51,879 nucleotides of DNA from Clostridioides difficile (GCF_900243075.1 NZ_OEZH01000040.1:1-51879), one strand, 5' to 3'; positions 36,338 through 45,668 are shown, counted from the stretch's first letter. Program-made: numbers and translations. Notes: generated from the letters alone by a model not told the origin.

Positions 36338-36370
36338 CAAAAAAAGACGCTCATTTTTTATGAACGCCTT
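36338..36370 (-). terminator. Terminator of the CPBP protease gene
   Basis: On the minus strand GGCGTTCAT pairs with ATGAGCGTC (two wobble pairs) and is followed by a run of seven T. It lies about 40 bases after the CPBP stop codon and marks the right border of the accessory region. Confidence 0.8.
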
Positions 36371-36410
36371 CCTGTAAATTATCAGCTATATATACAAATA
36401 TTTTTATTAT

Positions 36411-37097
36411 CTACCTAATAAATATAGCAAATAAGCTCCTCAATAGTATACAAAGCCCTACATCTCTAAACCTTGATTTAACTAATCCAAGCACAATACC
36501 AAAAACAGTACCTATCATAACTTTTGAAATAATAACTTCAAAGGTGTAGCTTGAATTGTTATACAATATTATGTAATTTCTTATAACATCTATATATCCT
36601 ATATTATAAATTCCAGATAATATAGATGTTATACAGATAATTTTACTCTTTGACTTTATAAAATTACTTAGATAGTTCCATATATATTCTCTAAAAAATA
36701 ACTCTTCAAATATTGGAACTATCAATACAGACAAAGTCATCATAGTTACATTAAAAAATATATATCCCTTAGTGCAATAAGTTGCAATTATTGCTAAAGA
36801 TAAGACCACTATAAAAAGTATCAGCTTACACTTTTCAATAAGTATATTGTTTTTATTTTCTTCAAAAGCCTCTGTGATTTTTCTATTTCTCACCTTGTTA
36901 TACAAAGAATTATCTTTTAAAAATAAAATTAATGATAAACCAACTAATGTAAAAGAAATTAAGTTTATAATATTAAAATTTTCAAGAGTAAATTCAAATT
37001 GACTTAGAAGTACATAATTCAAAATCATCCTTAATATTTGAACTATAAACATCAATAAAATAGAATCTATTATACATTTTTTATAACTATACTTCAT
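36411..37097 (-). CDS. CPBP-family intramembrane metalloprotease
   Basis: A 228-residue membrane protein with about seven hydrophobic segments. FEELFFREYIWNYL gives the EExxxR motif of CPBP (Abi/Rce1-like) glutamic proteases. Later segments include ISGIYNIGYID, in the place of the second motif, though a clear conserved His there is not obvious. Such proteins process prenylated or bacteriocin-like substrates or act in immunity. The start at 37097 has no strong ribosome site. It follows the small helix-turn-helix gene by 27 bases and may be cotranscribed. Confidence 0.75.
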   Translation of the reverse strand: MKYSYKKCIIDSILLMFIVQILRMILNYVLLSQFEFTLENFNIINLISFTLVGLSLILFLKDNSLYNKVRNRKITEAFEENKNNILIEKCKLILFIVVLSLAIIATYCTKGYIFFNVTMMTLSVLIVPIFEELFFREYIWNYLSNFIKSKSKIICITSILSGIYNIGYIDVIRNYIILYNNSSYTFEVIISKVMIGTVFGIVLGLVKSRFRDVGLCILLRSLFAIFIR

Positions 37098-37124
37098 CCC
37101 AATTTAAATCACCCCATGTATATA

Positions 37125-37436
37125 CTAATCGTAAAGACCATTTAATACTCTACTTACAGTTGCTTTGCTCCAATTTGTTTGATTTGAAATTTCTTTATAA
37201 CTTAAGCCATCTCTTCTTAAACTCTTTATATTATTTATATCATCATCAGTAATTTGTTTTTCTTTTGGCTTAAGACTATTTTTATAGCTTCTTAGTCTAT
37301 CCAATTCTGATTTCAAACTATCTACTTCAAACTGTTTTTTTTGAAGTTTACTCTCATAAGAATCTCTCATTTCATTAAACTCTTTAATGTAGTTTACTTT
37401 CCAGTCCTCATCCATTTTTGTTTTAAATATACCCAT
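37125..37436 (-). CDS. Small helix-turn-helix protein with N-terminal coiled coil
   Basis: A 103-residue protein. Residues about 15-55 form a heptad-like charged coil (YESKLQKKQFEVDSLKSELD). The C-terminal ITDDDINNIKSLRRDGLSYK and ISNQTNWSKATVSRVLNGL form a resolvase/Hin-type helix-turn-helix. It is probably a dimeric DNA-binding regulator. There is an AAGGAGG site before the ATG. The CPBP protease gene directly downstream may be its partner or target. Confidence 0.75.
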   Translation of the reverse strand: MGIFKTKMDEDWKVNYIKEFNEMRDSYESKLQKKQFEVDSLKSELDRLRSYKNSLKPKEKQITDDDINNIKSLRRDGLSYKEISNQTNWSKATVSRVLNGLYD

Positions 37437-37624
37437 ATTTTAACCTCCTTAAATTTTGTTACTCAAGTTATGTATCGATTATAAACATTAATTTCTATAT
37501 TTATCTTTAAAATCCTTGTACATAACCCCTAGATAAGTTAGTAAAATTCAGATATATTTTTACAATTTTAAGTATATATTAACAATATCAAAAAATATAA
37601 TGTCTTAATACAACATATTATATA

Positions 37625-38146
37625 TTAAAAGCTATTAAAGTGAACCTTTTCATAGTCCAAATCAGAGTCACAGTATGCTCTCTTCTCTTCATCAGGATAT
37701 CCTATAGAAATTATACACTCCACACTGTACTTATCAGGTATTTTTAATTCATCTCTAACATATTTATCAGCTTCTATATTATCATCATGTATCCTATTTC
37801 TTACTTGTATCCAACAAGAACCTAATCCTAGTTCATGAGCTTGAAGTTGTATATATGAAGCAGCTATACTTGTATCCTCTACCCAAACATCATTTTTTTC
37901 CTTATCTGCAATAATTACAATAGCTAAAGGTGCATTTTTTAAGAAAAATCCACCACCTTTAGTTCTACATTGAGATAAATTAATTAACTTTTCTTTGTCA
38001 TCTACCACTATAAATTCCCATGTTCTAAGCCCCTTTGATGATGGAGCTAAAAGAGCAGATTTTAATATTTTATCTAATTTTTCTTTTTCTACTTCAATAT
38101 CCTTGTATTTTCTAATACTTCTTCTTTTCTTTAGAAATTCAATCAT
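37625..38146 (-). CDS. Nitroreductase-family flavoprotein
   Basis: A 173-residue FMN-dependent oxidoreductase. The N-terminal RRSIRKYKD and LAPSSKGLRTWEFIVV are the FMN-binding signatures; AHELGLGSCWIQVR and ISIGYPDEEK are further family landmarks. It is the short, ferredoxin-free form common in clostridia. Nitro compounds, quinones or flavins are possible substrates. It is the last gene of a probable MarR-GNAT-nitroreductase operon, 96 bases after the acetyltransferase gene. Confidence 0.88.
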   Translation of the reverse strand: MIEFLKKRRSIRKYKDIEVEKEKLDKILKSALLAPSSKGLRTWEFIVVDDKEKLINLSQCRTKGGGFFLKNAPLAIVIIADKEKNDVWVEDTSIAASYIQLQAHELGLGSCWIQVRNRIHDDNIEADKYVRDELKIPDKYSVECIISIGYPDEEKRAYCDSDLDYEKVHFNSF

Positions 38147-38242
38147 TTAAATCATCCCTTTCATAATAGCATACACTAGGTTATATTATGCCCTTACTAA
38201 TACTGAAAATCTATTATTTACCCCTTGTATTATAAATGCTTT

Positions 38243-38737
38243 TTATAATATTTTATCATAACAGTAGAAAGATTTCTCCTTTCCTAAAAAACTCATTTCT
38301 CCGATTTTGATAAAACCACACTTTGTAAGTAGTGAATTCATTTTTGAATTTATTGAATATGTATCACTCTTTAAGTAGTATACACTGTTTTCTCCAGCTA
38401 ATTTTTCAGCAAAATCAACTAATTTAGATGCTATTCCTTTCTTTCTAAAATTTGGATTTACAGCCATTCTATGTATTACTATTGCTTTTTTATTAGATGA
38501 CCAGTTTAAGCCTACATATTCCTCTGGTTCTTCATAATTAAGACATATAAATCCCGCAACTTCTCCATCCACTTCTTCCACATATAAATCTTGTTTCTTA
38601 ATATCTGAAACAAAGTCTTTTTCTAATGGGTAATTTTCATCCCATTGTGTATTATTATAAGTCTTCATTTCTTCCACTGTAGATTTTATAATTTTCATAA
38701 TACTTTCTAAATCATTCATATTAGCTTTTCTAATCAT
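38243..38737 (-). CDS. GNAT-family N-acetyltransferase
   Basis: A 164-residue acetyltransferase. IRKANMNDLESIMKII opens the fold and VHRMAVNPNFRKKGIASKLVDFAEKLA contains the acetyl-CoA pyrophosphate-binding loop (RKKGIA). CGFIKIGEMSF closes it. The acceptor is unknown. It lies 33 bases after the MarR gene, with an AAGGAGATA ribosome site, so the two are cotranscribed. Confidence 0.88.
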   Translation of the reverse strand: MIRKANMNDLESIMKIIKSTVEEMKTYNNTQWDENYPLEKDFVSDIKKQDLYVEEVDGEVAGFICLNYEEPEEYVGLNWSSNKKAIVIHRMAVNPNFRKKGIASKLVDFAEKLAGENSVYYLKSDTYSINSKMNSLLTKCGFIKIGEMSFLGKEKSFYCYDKIL

Positions 38738-38770
38738 AAAAATATCTCCTTAAGTTAATATATATATTTA

Positions 38771-39220
38771 CTATCTCTTTACTTTAAACCATTCGTTTTC
38801 TACATTTTTACTCATTTTTTCTAATAATTTAGTTGCCACTTGTTTTTCTTCATCTGTAAAGTTCTCAAAACATATCTCTATACTTCTATTCTCTTCTTCA
38901 ATTATCAGCTCATAAACTTCTAAAGATTTATCAGTTGGAGTTAAATTATATCCCCTTTTATCAAACTCATCCTGCTTTTTATCTACATATCCCGCTTTTA
39001 TTAACTTTTGTATAGCCTTGGTGGTTGTAGCCTTGTCTACCTTTAACATATTTGATAATTCCACAAGATTTATACCAGGGTTTTCACAGATTCTTGTCAA
39101 AAATGTAAATTGTCCTTTTTGTAACTTTAATTCCTTGTACTTAATATCATTTATTGAATTTACTGCTCTAGATAAAGTACCTACTTCTCTTAATATATTA
39201 CTATATAAAGTCTTAATCAA
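38771..39220 (-). CDS. MarR-family transcriptional regulator
   Basis: A 149-residue winged-helix regulator. The DNA-binding part runs NLVELSNMLKVDKATTTKAI and LIKAGYVDKKQDEFDKRGY with flanking dimerisation helices. I start at TTG 39220, preceded by GGAGGTG; an upstream GTG/ATG-type extension would carry the ribosome site inside the gene. It heads an operon with an acetyltransferase and a nitroreductase and probably represses itself at the two operators upstream. The ligand is unknown; the neighbours suggest toxic aromatic or nitro compounds. Confidence 0.87.
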   Translation of the reverse strand: MIKTLYSNILREVGTLSRAVNSINDIKYKELKLQKGQFTFLTRICENPGINLVELSNMLKVDKATTTKAIQKLIKAGYVDKKQDEFDKRGYNLTPTDKSLEVYELIIEEENRSIEICFENFTDEEKQVATKLLEKMSKNVENEWFKVKR

Positions 39221-39288
39221 ACACACCTCCACTGAACCTCCCACAACTAAAGTCACAGGTTTTCTGCTTCATAGAATTTCGCATAATC

Positions 39289-39358
39289 AATATATTCATT
39301 TTTAGTTGAAAGTTCAACTTTATTTGAATTTTACCATATATTAGTTGAAAGTTCAATT
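39289..39358 (-). promoter_or_regulatory. Tandem promoters with embedded MarR operators
   Basis: Two inverted repeats of the form AGTTGAA-AG-TTCAACT lie at 39304-39319 (perfect) and 39343-39358 (one mismatch), 39 bases apart. On the minus strand each contains a -35 box TTGAAC followed by a 17-base spacer and a -10: TATATT at 39294-39289 and TAAAAT at 39333-39328. A repressor at each operator would cover the -35 box. Confidence 0.75.
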
Positions 39359-39421
39359 AAAAACAATAAATTTATTTAATCTTTCTTTGTCTATTAATCA
39401 ATTAATTTTAAAATTAAAATG

Positions 39422-39532
39422 GGTATCCCAAAATGAACTTTTTCGTTTATGAGGAACTCTCTTTTGTATAAAATAAATACATTTTTATCATTTCAACAAT
39501 GAAAAAAGGCTTATCTCTATTTTGAGACAGCC
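39422..39532 (+). repeat. MITE-like repeat, copy B
   Basis: Same element as 19890-20002, with a degraded left end (GGTATCCCAAAAT) and an intact right end (ATTTTGAGACAG). It lies between the icd stop and the MarR operators, so its right-hand hairpin may help end icd transcription. Confidence 0.8.
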
Positions 39533-39574
39533 TCTTTCTTTTAATCTATATTCTACTTTTTCCATAAATAAAAT

Positions 39575-40570
39575 CTATACAATGTATTTACACACTTCAT
39601 CCGCAAACTCTGTAGTTGAAGCTGAACCACCTAAATCTACAGTCAATTTACTTCCTTCAAGAAACACTTTTTCTAAAGCGGTTTCTATTTTTTGTGCATT
39701 TTCATATTCACCTAAGTATCTAAGCATCATTACTGATGATTGAATAAGTGCTGTTGGGTTAGCTTTATTTTGACCAGCTATTTGTGGAGCACTTCCATGG
39801 ACAGCTTCAAATATCGCACAGTCTTTACCAATATTTGCACTTGGAATTATACCTAGACCTCCAACAAGCCCAGCACCTAAATCAGATAGTATATCTCCAT
39901 AAAGATTTGGCATTACCATTACATCGTAATTTTCTGGATTTAAAACTAAGTTCATAGCTGCTGCATCCACAATCAAATCATCATACTCTACACCATGTTT
40001 TGATGCTACTTCTCTAAATACATCTAAAAACAATCCATCAGACATTTTCATTATATTTGCCTTATGTATAGCTGTAACTTTTTTTCTCTTATTGTCTTTA
40101 ACATAGTTACATGCAAAATCGACAATTCTCTCACTTGCACCTCTTGTTATTATCTTTATACTTTCAGCTGCATAATCACCTATTTTATGCTCTATTCCAG
40201 CATATAAATCTTCTGTATTTTCTCTTACTACTACTAAATCAACATCTTCATATCTTGATTTTATACCTTTAAAACTTTTAATAGGTCTCAAATTAACATA
40301 TAAATCTAATGCCTGTCTTAGAGTTACATTTACACTTCTAAATCCTTTACCTACAGGAGTAGTAATTGGACCTTTTATAGCTATTTTATTCTTCTTTATA
40401 CTATCTATAATATATTCAGGAAGTGGAGTTCCATATTCTTCAATAACTGCCTCTCCTGCATTAACTTCTTCCCATTCTATTTTTACCCCCGTAGCTTCTA
40501 CTACCTTTTTCATAGCTTTCGCAACTTCTGGTCCTATTCCATCGCCTGGTATAAGTGTCACTTTATACAT
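39575..40570 (-). CDS. icd: Isocitrate dehydrogenase (NAD-type, IDH/IMDH family)
   Basis: A 331-residue beta-decarboxylating dehydrogenase that makes 2-oxoglutarate from isocitrate. IPGDGIGPEV opens the fold, FRSVNVTLRQALDLYVNLRP holds the substrate loop with the Ser-x-Asn typical of isocitrate enzymes, and YGDILSDLGAGLVGGLGIIPSANIG holds metal ligands. EAVHGSAPQIAGQNKANP is near the nucleotide site. The cluster with citrate synthase and aconitase supports isocitrate over isopropylmalate. It starts 21 bases after the aconitase gene. Confidence 0.92.
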   Translation of the reverse strand: MYKVTLIPGDGIGPEVAKAMKKVVEATGVKIEWEEVNAGEAVIEEYGTPLPEYIIDSIKKNKIAIKGPITTPVGKGFRSVNVTLRQALDLYVNLRPIKSFKGIKSRYEDVDLVVVRENTEDLYAGIEHKIGDYAAESIKIITRGASERIVDFACNYVKDNKRKKVTAIHKANIMKMSDGLFLDVFREVASKHGVEYDDLIVDAAAMNLVLNPENYDVMVMPNLYGDILSDLGAGLVGGLGIIPSANIGKDCAIFEAVHGSAPQIAGQNKANPTALIQSSVMMLRYLGEYENAQKIETALEKVFLEGSKLTVDLGGSASTTEFADEVCKYIV

Positions 40571-40591
40571 TCAATATTCCCTCTTTTCATA

Positions 40592-42517
40592 TTAATTAGC
40601 TTGATTTTTAGTGTAATTTAATTTTCCACCAGCTTTTAATACATCTACTTCTTTTTCTGATAATTCTACTTTAACCTTAAAAGAAGTTCCTTTAGTTGTG
40701 TTCTTAACTTCCAAAATTCCATTATCTAAATTATCTAAAATATTTGGTATCTCCAGACTATCTAAAAGAGATAGGTTTTCATAATCTTTCTCATCACAAA
40801 ACTCCATTGGAATTATACCACTATTTATCAAGTTAGCCTTGTGGATTCTTGCAAAGCTCTTTACTATTACCCCTTTAACACCTAAGTATAATGGTGCTAA
40901 AGCTGCATGCTCTCTACTTGAACCTTGACCATAATTATCTCCACCAACTATAAATCCTCCACCATTGTCTTTTGCTCTTTTAGGAAACGCTGTATCTACA
41001 GTGTTAAAACAATAGTTTGCAAGATATGGTATATTACTTCTAAAAGGAAGTAACTTAGCATTTGATGGCATTATATGGTCAGTAGTTATATTATCTTCTG
41101 TCTTTAGTATAATTTTTCCATCTATAGACTGACTTAGCTCTGTATTAAGAGGGAAAGGTTTTATATTAGGTCCTCTAACTACTTCTACATCACTTCCTAC
41201 ATCAGCAGGTTTTATTATCATGCTATCATCTATCAAAAATTCATTTACATCTAAGTTTGTAAATTTAATATCAAATTCTCTTGGGTCTGTAAGCACTCCC
41301 TTGATTGCACTTACTGCTGCTACTTCTGGGCTTACTAAGTATACTTGTGCTGATAAAGTTCCACTTCTTCCATAGAAATTTCTATTGAAAGTTCTTAAAG
41401 ACACAGAGTCAGTACCTGGAGATTGACCCATACCTATACATGGACCACAAGAATTTTCTAGTATTCTAGCTCCAGCACTTATTATATCTGCTAAAACTCC
41501 ATTTCTAGCAATCATCTCCATAACTTGTCTTGAGCCTGGTGCTATTACTAAACTCACATCCTTATGTACCTTATTTCCTTTTAGGATTTGAGCTACTTTC
41601 ATTAAGTCTTCATAAGAAGAATTTGTACAACTTCCTATTGCAACTTGGTCTATTTTAATTTTTCCTATATTTTCAACTTCATCTACATTGTCTGGACTGT
41701 GAGGTTTTGCAGCTAATGGTTTTAATTCATCCAAGTTTATAGTAATTTCTTCATCATAAACCGCATCTGCATCTGGTTTTAACTCTATCCATGTATCTTC
41801 TCTTCCTTGACTCTTAAAGAATTCTAATGTTTTTTCATCACTTGGGAAGATTGAAGTAGTTGCTCCAAGTTCAGCTCCCATGTTTGTTATTGTAGCTCTT
41901 TGTGGAACAGATAAACTTTTAACACCTTCTCCACCATATTCGTAAACTTTTCCTACTCCACCTTTTACAGTTTGTTTTCTTAACACTTCTAATATTATAT
42001 CTTTTGATGATACCATATTATTTAACTTTCCAACTAGATTCACCTTACAGACTTTTGGTGCTTTTATATAGTACGCTCCTCCTGCCATAGCTAGAGCAAC
42101 ATCTAATCCACCAGCTCCAATAGCCATCATACCCACACCTCCAGCAGTAGGTGTGTGGCTATCAGAACCTAAAAGTGTATCTCCTGGTGTTGAAAATCTT
42201 TCTAAAAATACTTGATGGCAAATACCGTTGCCTGGCTTAGAGAAATAAACTCCATATTTATCAGCCACTGTTTGTATATACTTATGGTCATCTGCATTTT
42301 CAAATCCTTGTTGTAACATATTATGGTCTACAAATGCCACACTTCTTTTAGTCTTTACTTTATCTATTCCCATAGCTTCTAGTTGAAGATATGTCATTGT
42401 TCCAGTAGAATCTTGTGTTAAAGTCTGGTCTATTTTTATACCAATTGAGTTACCAGCAATAGCTTCTCCATCTACTATATGTTTTTTAATTATTTTATAA
42501 ACTATATTATCTCCCAT
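40592..42517 (-). CDS. acnB: Aconitate hydratase
   Basis: A 641-residue [4Fe-4S] enzyme that turns citrate into isocitrate. Cluster Cys residues are in IGSCTNSSYEDL and ENSCGPCIGMG; DSHTPTAGGVGMMAIGAGG and GSSREHAALAPLYLG are the substrate-binding stretches, the last being the swivel domain. It is the single-chain form with the LeuC-like and LeuD-like parts joined. The product is the substrate of the next gene's enzyme. It starts 24 bases after the synthase gene. The gene symbol follows common C. difficile annotation. Confidence 0.93.
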   Translation of the reverse strand: MGDNIVYKIIKKHIVDGEAIAGNSIGIKIDQTLTQDSTGTMTYLQLEAMGIDKVKTKRSVAFVDHNMLQQGFENADDHKYIQTVADKYGVYFSKPGNGICHQVFLERFSTPGDTLLGSDSHTPTAGGVGMMAIGAGGLDVALAMAGGAYYIKAPKVCKVNLVGKLNNMVSSKDIILEVLRKQTVKGGVGKVYEYGGEGVKSLSVPQRATITNMGAELGATTSIFPSDEKTLEFFKSQGREDTWIELKPDADAVYDEEITINLDELKPLAAKPHSPDNVDEVENIGKIKIDQVAIGSCTNSSYEDLMKVAQILKGNKVHKDVSLVIAPGSRQVMEMIARNGVLADIISAGARILENSCGPCIGMGQSPGTDSVSLRTFNRNFYGRSGTLSAQVYLVSPEVAAVSAIKGVLTDPREFDIKFTNLDVNEFLIDDSMIIKPADVGSDVEVVRGPNIKPFPLNTELSQSIDGKIILKTEDNITTDHIMPSNAKLLPFRSNIPYLANYCFNTVDTAFPKRAKDNGGGFIVGGDNYGQGSSREHAALAPLYLGVKGVIVKSFARIHKANLINSGIIPMEFCDEKDYENLSLLDSLEIPNILDNLDNGILEVKNTTKGTSFKVKVELSEKEVDVLKAGGKLNYTKNQAN

Positions 42518-42541
42518 TTTTTCCTCCTAAACAATTATGCC

Positions 42542-43735
42542 TTAAATATATGAACCTCTAACTGCTTCTTCTTCTGTTGTACCTTTCTCATGTGCTAGTA
42601 TATCACAATATAATTGAAGAATTTCTTTATCCATTAAACTTCTTTTTAATCTTATAGATGTAGCTCTTATAGCATTTAATAGTTTGGTAGCGTTTTCTGG
42701 AGAAATATACATTTCATATTCACTCAATTTGTTTATAACTGCAGCTCTTCCTGAATGTTTACCGATTACTATTTTTCTTTCAAGATTTACTTCACTTGGG
42801 TCAAATGGTTCATAGTTATGTGGGTCTTTTAAAGCTCCATCTGCATGTATACCAGACTCATGTATAAACATATTATCTCCAACTACTGGTTTCCATGTAG
42901 GAAGAATTCTTCCTGATGCCTGTGCTACATACTCACATATTCCTCTAAATTTTCTAGTATCTATATTATTTAAATCACATTTATAGACGCACTTAAGTGC
43001 CATTAAAACCTCTTCTAATGCTGCATTTCCTGCTCTTTCCCCTAATCCATTTACTGTAACACCAACATAATTTGCTCCTGCTGCTATTCCTGCAAGTGCA
43101 TTTGCAGTTGCCATCCCAAAGTCATTATGTGTATGCATTTCTATATCAAAATTAGTTCTTTCATAAAGAGTTTCTATTGCATTCTTTATAGAAAAAGGAT
43201 TCATAACTCCTACTGTATCACAGTATCTAAATCTATCTGCCCCTGCTTGTTTTCCAACATTTATAAATTCAGTTAAGAAGTCTATATCTGCTCTTGAAGC
43301 ATCTTCTCCATTTACTGAAACATATAGTCCATTTTTCTTTGCAAATTCAACTGTTTTGGCCATGTTTTCTAAAACCCAACCTCTAGAAGTTCTCAATTTA
43401 TTTTCTATATGAATGTCAGATACTGATATTGATATAGCTACTGCATCAACACCACAAGAAATAGATTCTTCAACATCTTTTATTACTGCTCTATTCCAAG
43501 CCATTATATCTGATTTTAAATTTCTACTACATATGTGCTTTATTACATTTTTTTCATCTCCACCCATAGTAGGTATACCAACTTCAATTTGGTCAACACC
43601 TAGGTCACTTAACATTTCAGCAATCATTATTTTTTCTCTATTTGCAAATACAACCCCAGCTGTTTGCTCTCCATCTCTTAAAGTAGTATCTACTATTTTT
43701 ATTTCCTTTGCTCTATCTTTTGATATAATGCACAT
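42542..43735 (-). CDS. Re-citrate synthase (homocitrate/isopropylmalate synthase family)
   Basis: A 397-residue HMG-CoA-lyase-like (DRE-TIM) enzyme. The metal and acyl-CoA site motifs are DTTLRDGEQTAGV, EMHTHNDFGMATANALAG and VNGLGERAGNA; FIHESGIHADG lies in the C-terminal part. By family alone it could be a homocitrate synthase (AksA/NifV). Placed in one operon with aconitase and isocitrate dehydrogenase it is most likely the Re-face citrate synthase known from Clostridium kluyveri, which lacks the usual GltA. The operon would make 2-oxoglutarate and so glutamate. There is an AAGGGGGG ribosome site. Confidence 0.85.
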   Translation of the reverse strand: MCIISKDRAKEIKIVDTTLRDGEQTAGVVFANREKIMIAEMLSDLGVDQIEVGIPTMGGDEKNVIKHICSRNLKSDIMAWNRAVIKDVEESISCGVDAVAISISVSDIHIENKLRTSRGWVLENMAKTVEFAKKNGLYVSVNGEDASRADIDFLTEFINVGKQAGADRFRYCDTVGVMNPFSIKNAIETLYERTNFDIEMHTHNDFGMATANALAGIAAGANYVGVTVNGLGERAGNAALEEVLMALKCVYKCDLNNIDTRKFRGICEYVAQASGRILPTWKPVVGDNMFIHESGIHADGALKDPHNYEPFDPSEVNLERKIVIGKHSGRAAVINKLSEYEMYISPENATKLLNAIRATSIRLKRSLMDKEILQLYCDILAHEKGTTEEEAVRGSYI

Positions 43736-44197
43736 ATTAATGCCCCCCTTAGTATACTTTTAATTTTAAAAACATTAGGTCTTATTTTTCATTGACATCT
43801 CTAACTTATGATTATTTTTTTATTTTTTATTCATTTTAATTTCATTTGCAATTTATTTTTTTGACTTTTCATATCTTGTAATCTATTATATTACTTTGCA
43901 TCATTTATTGCACTATATTTTTTCTTTTTTGTGAAAACTTCTTAAAAATGAAAGTTATTATGTTTTTCTTGCATTTTAATTTAATTTTTAAATAGATTTA
44001 TTTTCAAAAAACCTTTAAAAATAAACCTCTAAAATTCCTACTAAAATTTAATTTAAGCTACATTCCATTTTAAAGTATCTGCATATATTTCTAAACAATA
44101 TAAATAATAATCAAAAAAATTACTAAAAATACTTACAAATATGATATTATTAATTGATTAATAAAAAAGAAAATTTTTCATGAAAGGTAAGATAATA
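43736..44197. other. AT-rich divergent promoter region
   Basis: No gene is visible between the citrate operon and the divergent helicase gene. The stretch is extremely AT-rich. It must contain promoters for both sides. I see no T-box, riboswitch or clear operator. Confidence 0.5.
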
Positions 44198-45307
44198 ATG
44201 GATTTTAAGAGCTTAGGGATTAGTGAAAATACAATAAATATTCTAAGAAAATCAGGAATAACAACACCTACACCTATACAAAAAGAAAGTATTCAATTGA
44301 TAAAAGAAGGAAAAGATGTCATAGCAGAAGCTCAAACTGGAACAGGAAAAACACTTGCTTTTTTACTTCCGATATTTGAAAATATATCATTAGATATAAA
44401 TGATATACAAGTACTTATACTTTCTCCTACAAGAGAGCTAGCTATACAAATAACAGAAGAAGCTATGAAACTTAAAGAATATAAAGATGTAAGTATTCTA
44501 GCAGCCTATGGAGGAAAGGATATTGGTTCTCAAATAAATAAGCTAAAAGGAAATATTCATATGATTATAGCTACACCAGGTAGACTTTTAGACCATCTAA
44601 ATAGAAAAACTATTGACCTTAGTAAGTTAAAAACTTTTGTTTTAGATGAAGCGGACCAAATGTTACTTATGGGATTCAAAAATGAAGTTGAGGCTATTTT
44701 AAAAGAAACTTCAAATAAAAAGCAAACACTATGTTTTTCTGCAACTATGAATTCTCAAGTAAAAAAATTGGCTTATAGATATACAAAAAATCCTGTTGTA
44801 GTTTCTATCCAAAAAGAAGAAATTACTCTTAACAATATAAAACAAGAAGTAGTGGAAACTACAGATAGAAAAAAATTGGATGCCTTATGTAAGGTTCTAG
44901 ATGAAGATAATCCTTTTATGGCAATAATATTTTGTAGGACTAAAAGAAGAGTTGATAATCTCGAAGAAGCTCTTGCTATAAGAGGATACAATTGTCAAAA
45001 ACTTCATAGTGATATTGCTCAATCAAAACGAGAAAGAATAATGAAATCATTTAGAAATTTAGATATACAATACTTAATAGCTACAGATGTAGCTTCTCGT
45101 GGTCTTGATATATCTGGAGTAAGTCATATATATAATTACGATTTGCCAGAAACACCAGAAGACTATATCCATCGTATTGGTAGAACTGGTAGGGCTGGTG
45201 AAGAAGGCTATACATGTGCTTTTATTGACCCTAAAAATGAACGAATGTTGAGTGAAATAGAGACATCTATAGAATCTAAAATTACTAGAAGAATTATAGA
45301 ATTGTAA
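44198..45307 (+). CDS. DEAD-box ATP-dependent RNA helicase (short CshA-like form)
   Basis: A 369-residue RNA helicase core. Motifs in order are: Q motif (GITTPTPIQKESI), Walker A AQTGTGKT, PTRELA, TPGRLLDH, DEAD in VLDEADQM, SAT in CFSATM, IIFCRTKRR, ATDVASRGLD and HRIGRTGRAG. There is almost no C-terminal tail, unlike CshA or DeaD, so it lacks an extra RNA-binding domain. I start at the ATG at 44198, eight bases after AAAGGT, rather than the ATG at 44180. It is probably involved in ribosome assembly or RNA decay, perhaps in cold. Confidence 0.92.
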   Translation: MDFKSLGISENTINILRKSGITTPTPIQKESIQLIKEGKDVIAEAQTGTGKTLAFLLPIFENISLDINDIQVLILSPTRELAIQITEEAMKLKEYKDVSILAAYGGKDIGSQINKLKGNIHMIIATPGRLLDHLNRKTIDLSKLKTFVLDEADQMLLMGFKNEVEAILKETSNKKQTLCFSATMNSQVKKLAYRYTKNPVVVSIQKEEITLNNIKQEVVETTDRKKLDALCKVLDEDNPFMAIIFCRTKRRVDNLEEALAIRGYNCQKLHSDIAQSKRERIMKSFRNLDIQYLIATDVASRGLDISGVSHIYNYDLPETPEDYIHRIGRTGRAGEEGYTCAFIDPKNERMLSEIETSIESKITRRIIEL

Positions 45308-45406
45308 TCTATAAACTAATTAAAATGCCAATAGTATATAAACACTATAATATACAGAAAGCAGGTATCAACTTTTTCTTTATTATAATACTATTTTATA
45401 TTGCAT

Positions 45407-45442
45407 AAAAAAGCTGTAACCTTTATGATTACAGCTTTTTCT
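45407..45442. terminator. Terminator of the DEAD-box helicase gene
   Basis: AAAAAGCTGTAA (45408-45419) pairs perfectly with TTACAGCTTTTT (45429-45440) around a 9-base loop. It is symmetrical, with T-runs in both directions, and lies 100 bases after the helicase stop. Confidence 0.9.
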
Positions 45443-45668
45443 ATCTATTATTAGTTTTATATTACCTGTTTCCAAGTTGTTTAATATTAAATTTTGCAAA
45501 TAATCTCAATAAATATATTATGTTCATTATATCTTCCAAATTTTAATTTATCAATTTATTTTTCAACCCTATTTTATCATATCTAAATAGTAATATACTC
45601 TATTTTTATTTGACTATATTTTCGACTTATTAATTAAATTATCTCTTTTATTTAAAGTACTACTCACT
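45443..45668. other. AT-rich spacer between convergent genes
   Basis: No gene, repeat or strong hairpin is visible between the helicase terminator and the end of the YkvI-like gene. Confidence 0.5.

Noticed and set aside
40592-42517. LeuCD (isopropylmalate isomerase) as the identity of the 641-residue protein
   Set aside because: LeuC and LeuD are separate proteins in C. difficile; the single-chain form with this length fits aconitase, and the operon has an isocitrate-type dehydrogenase.
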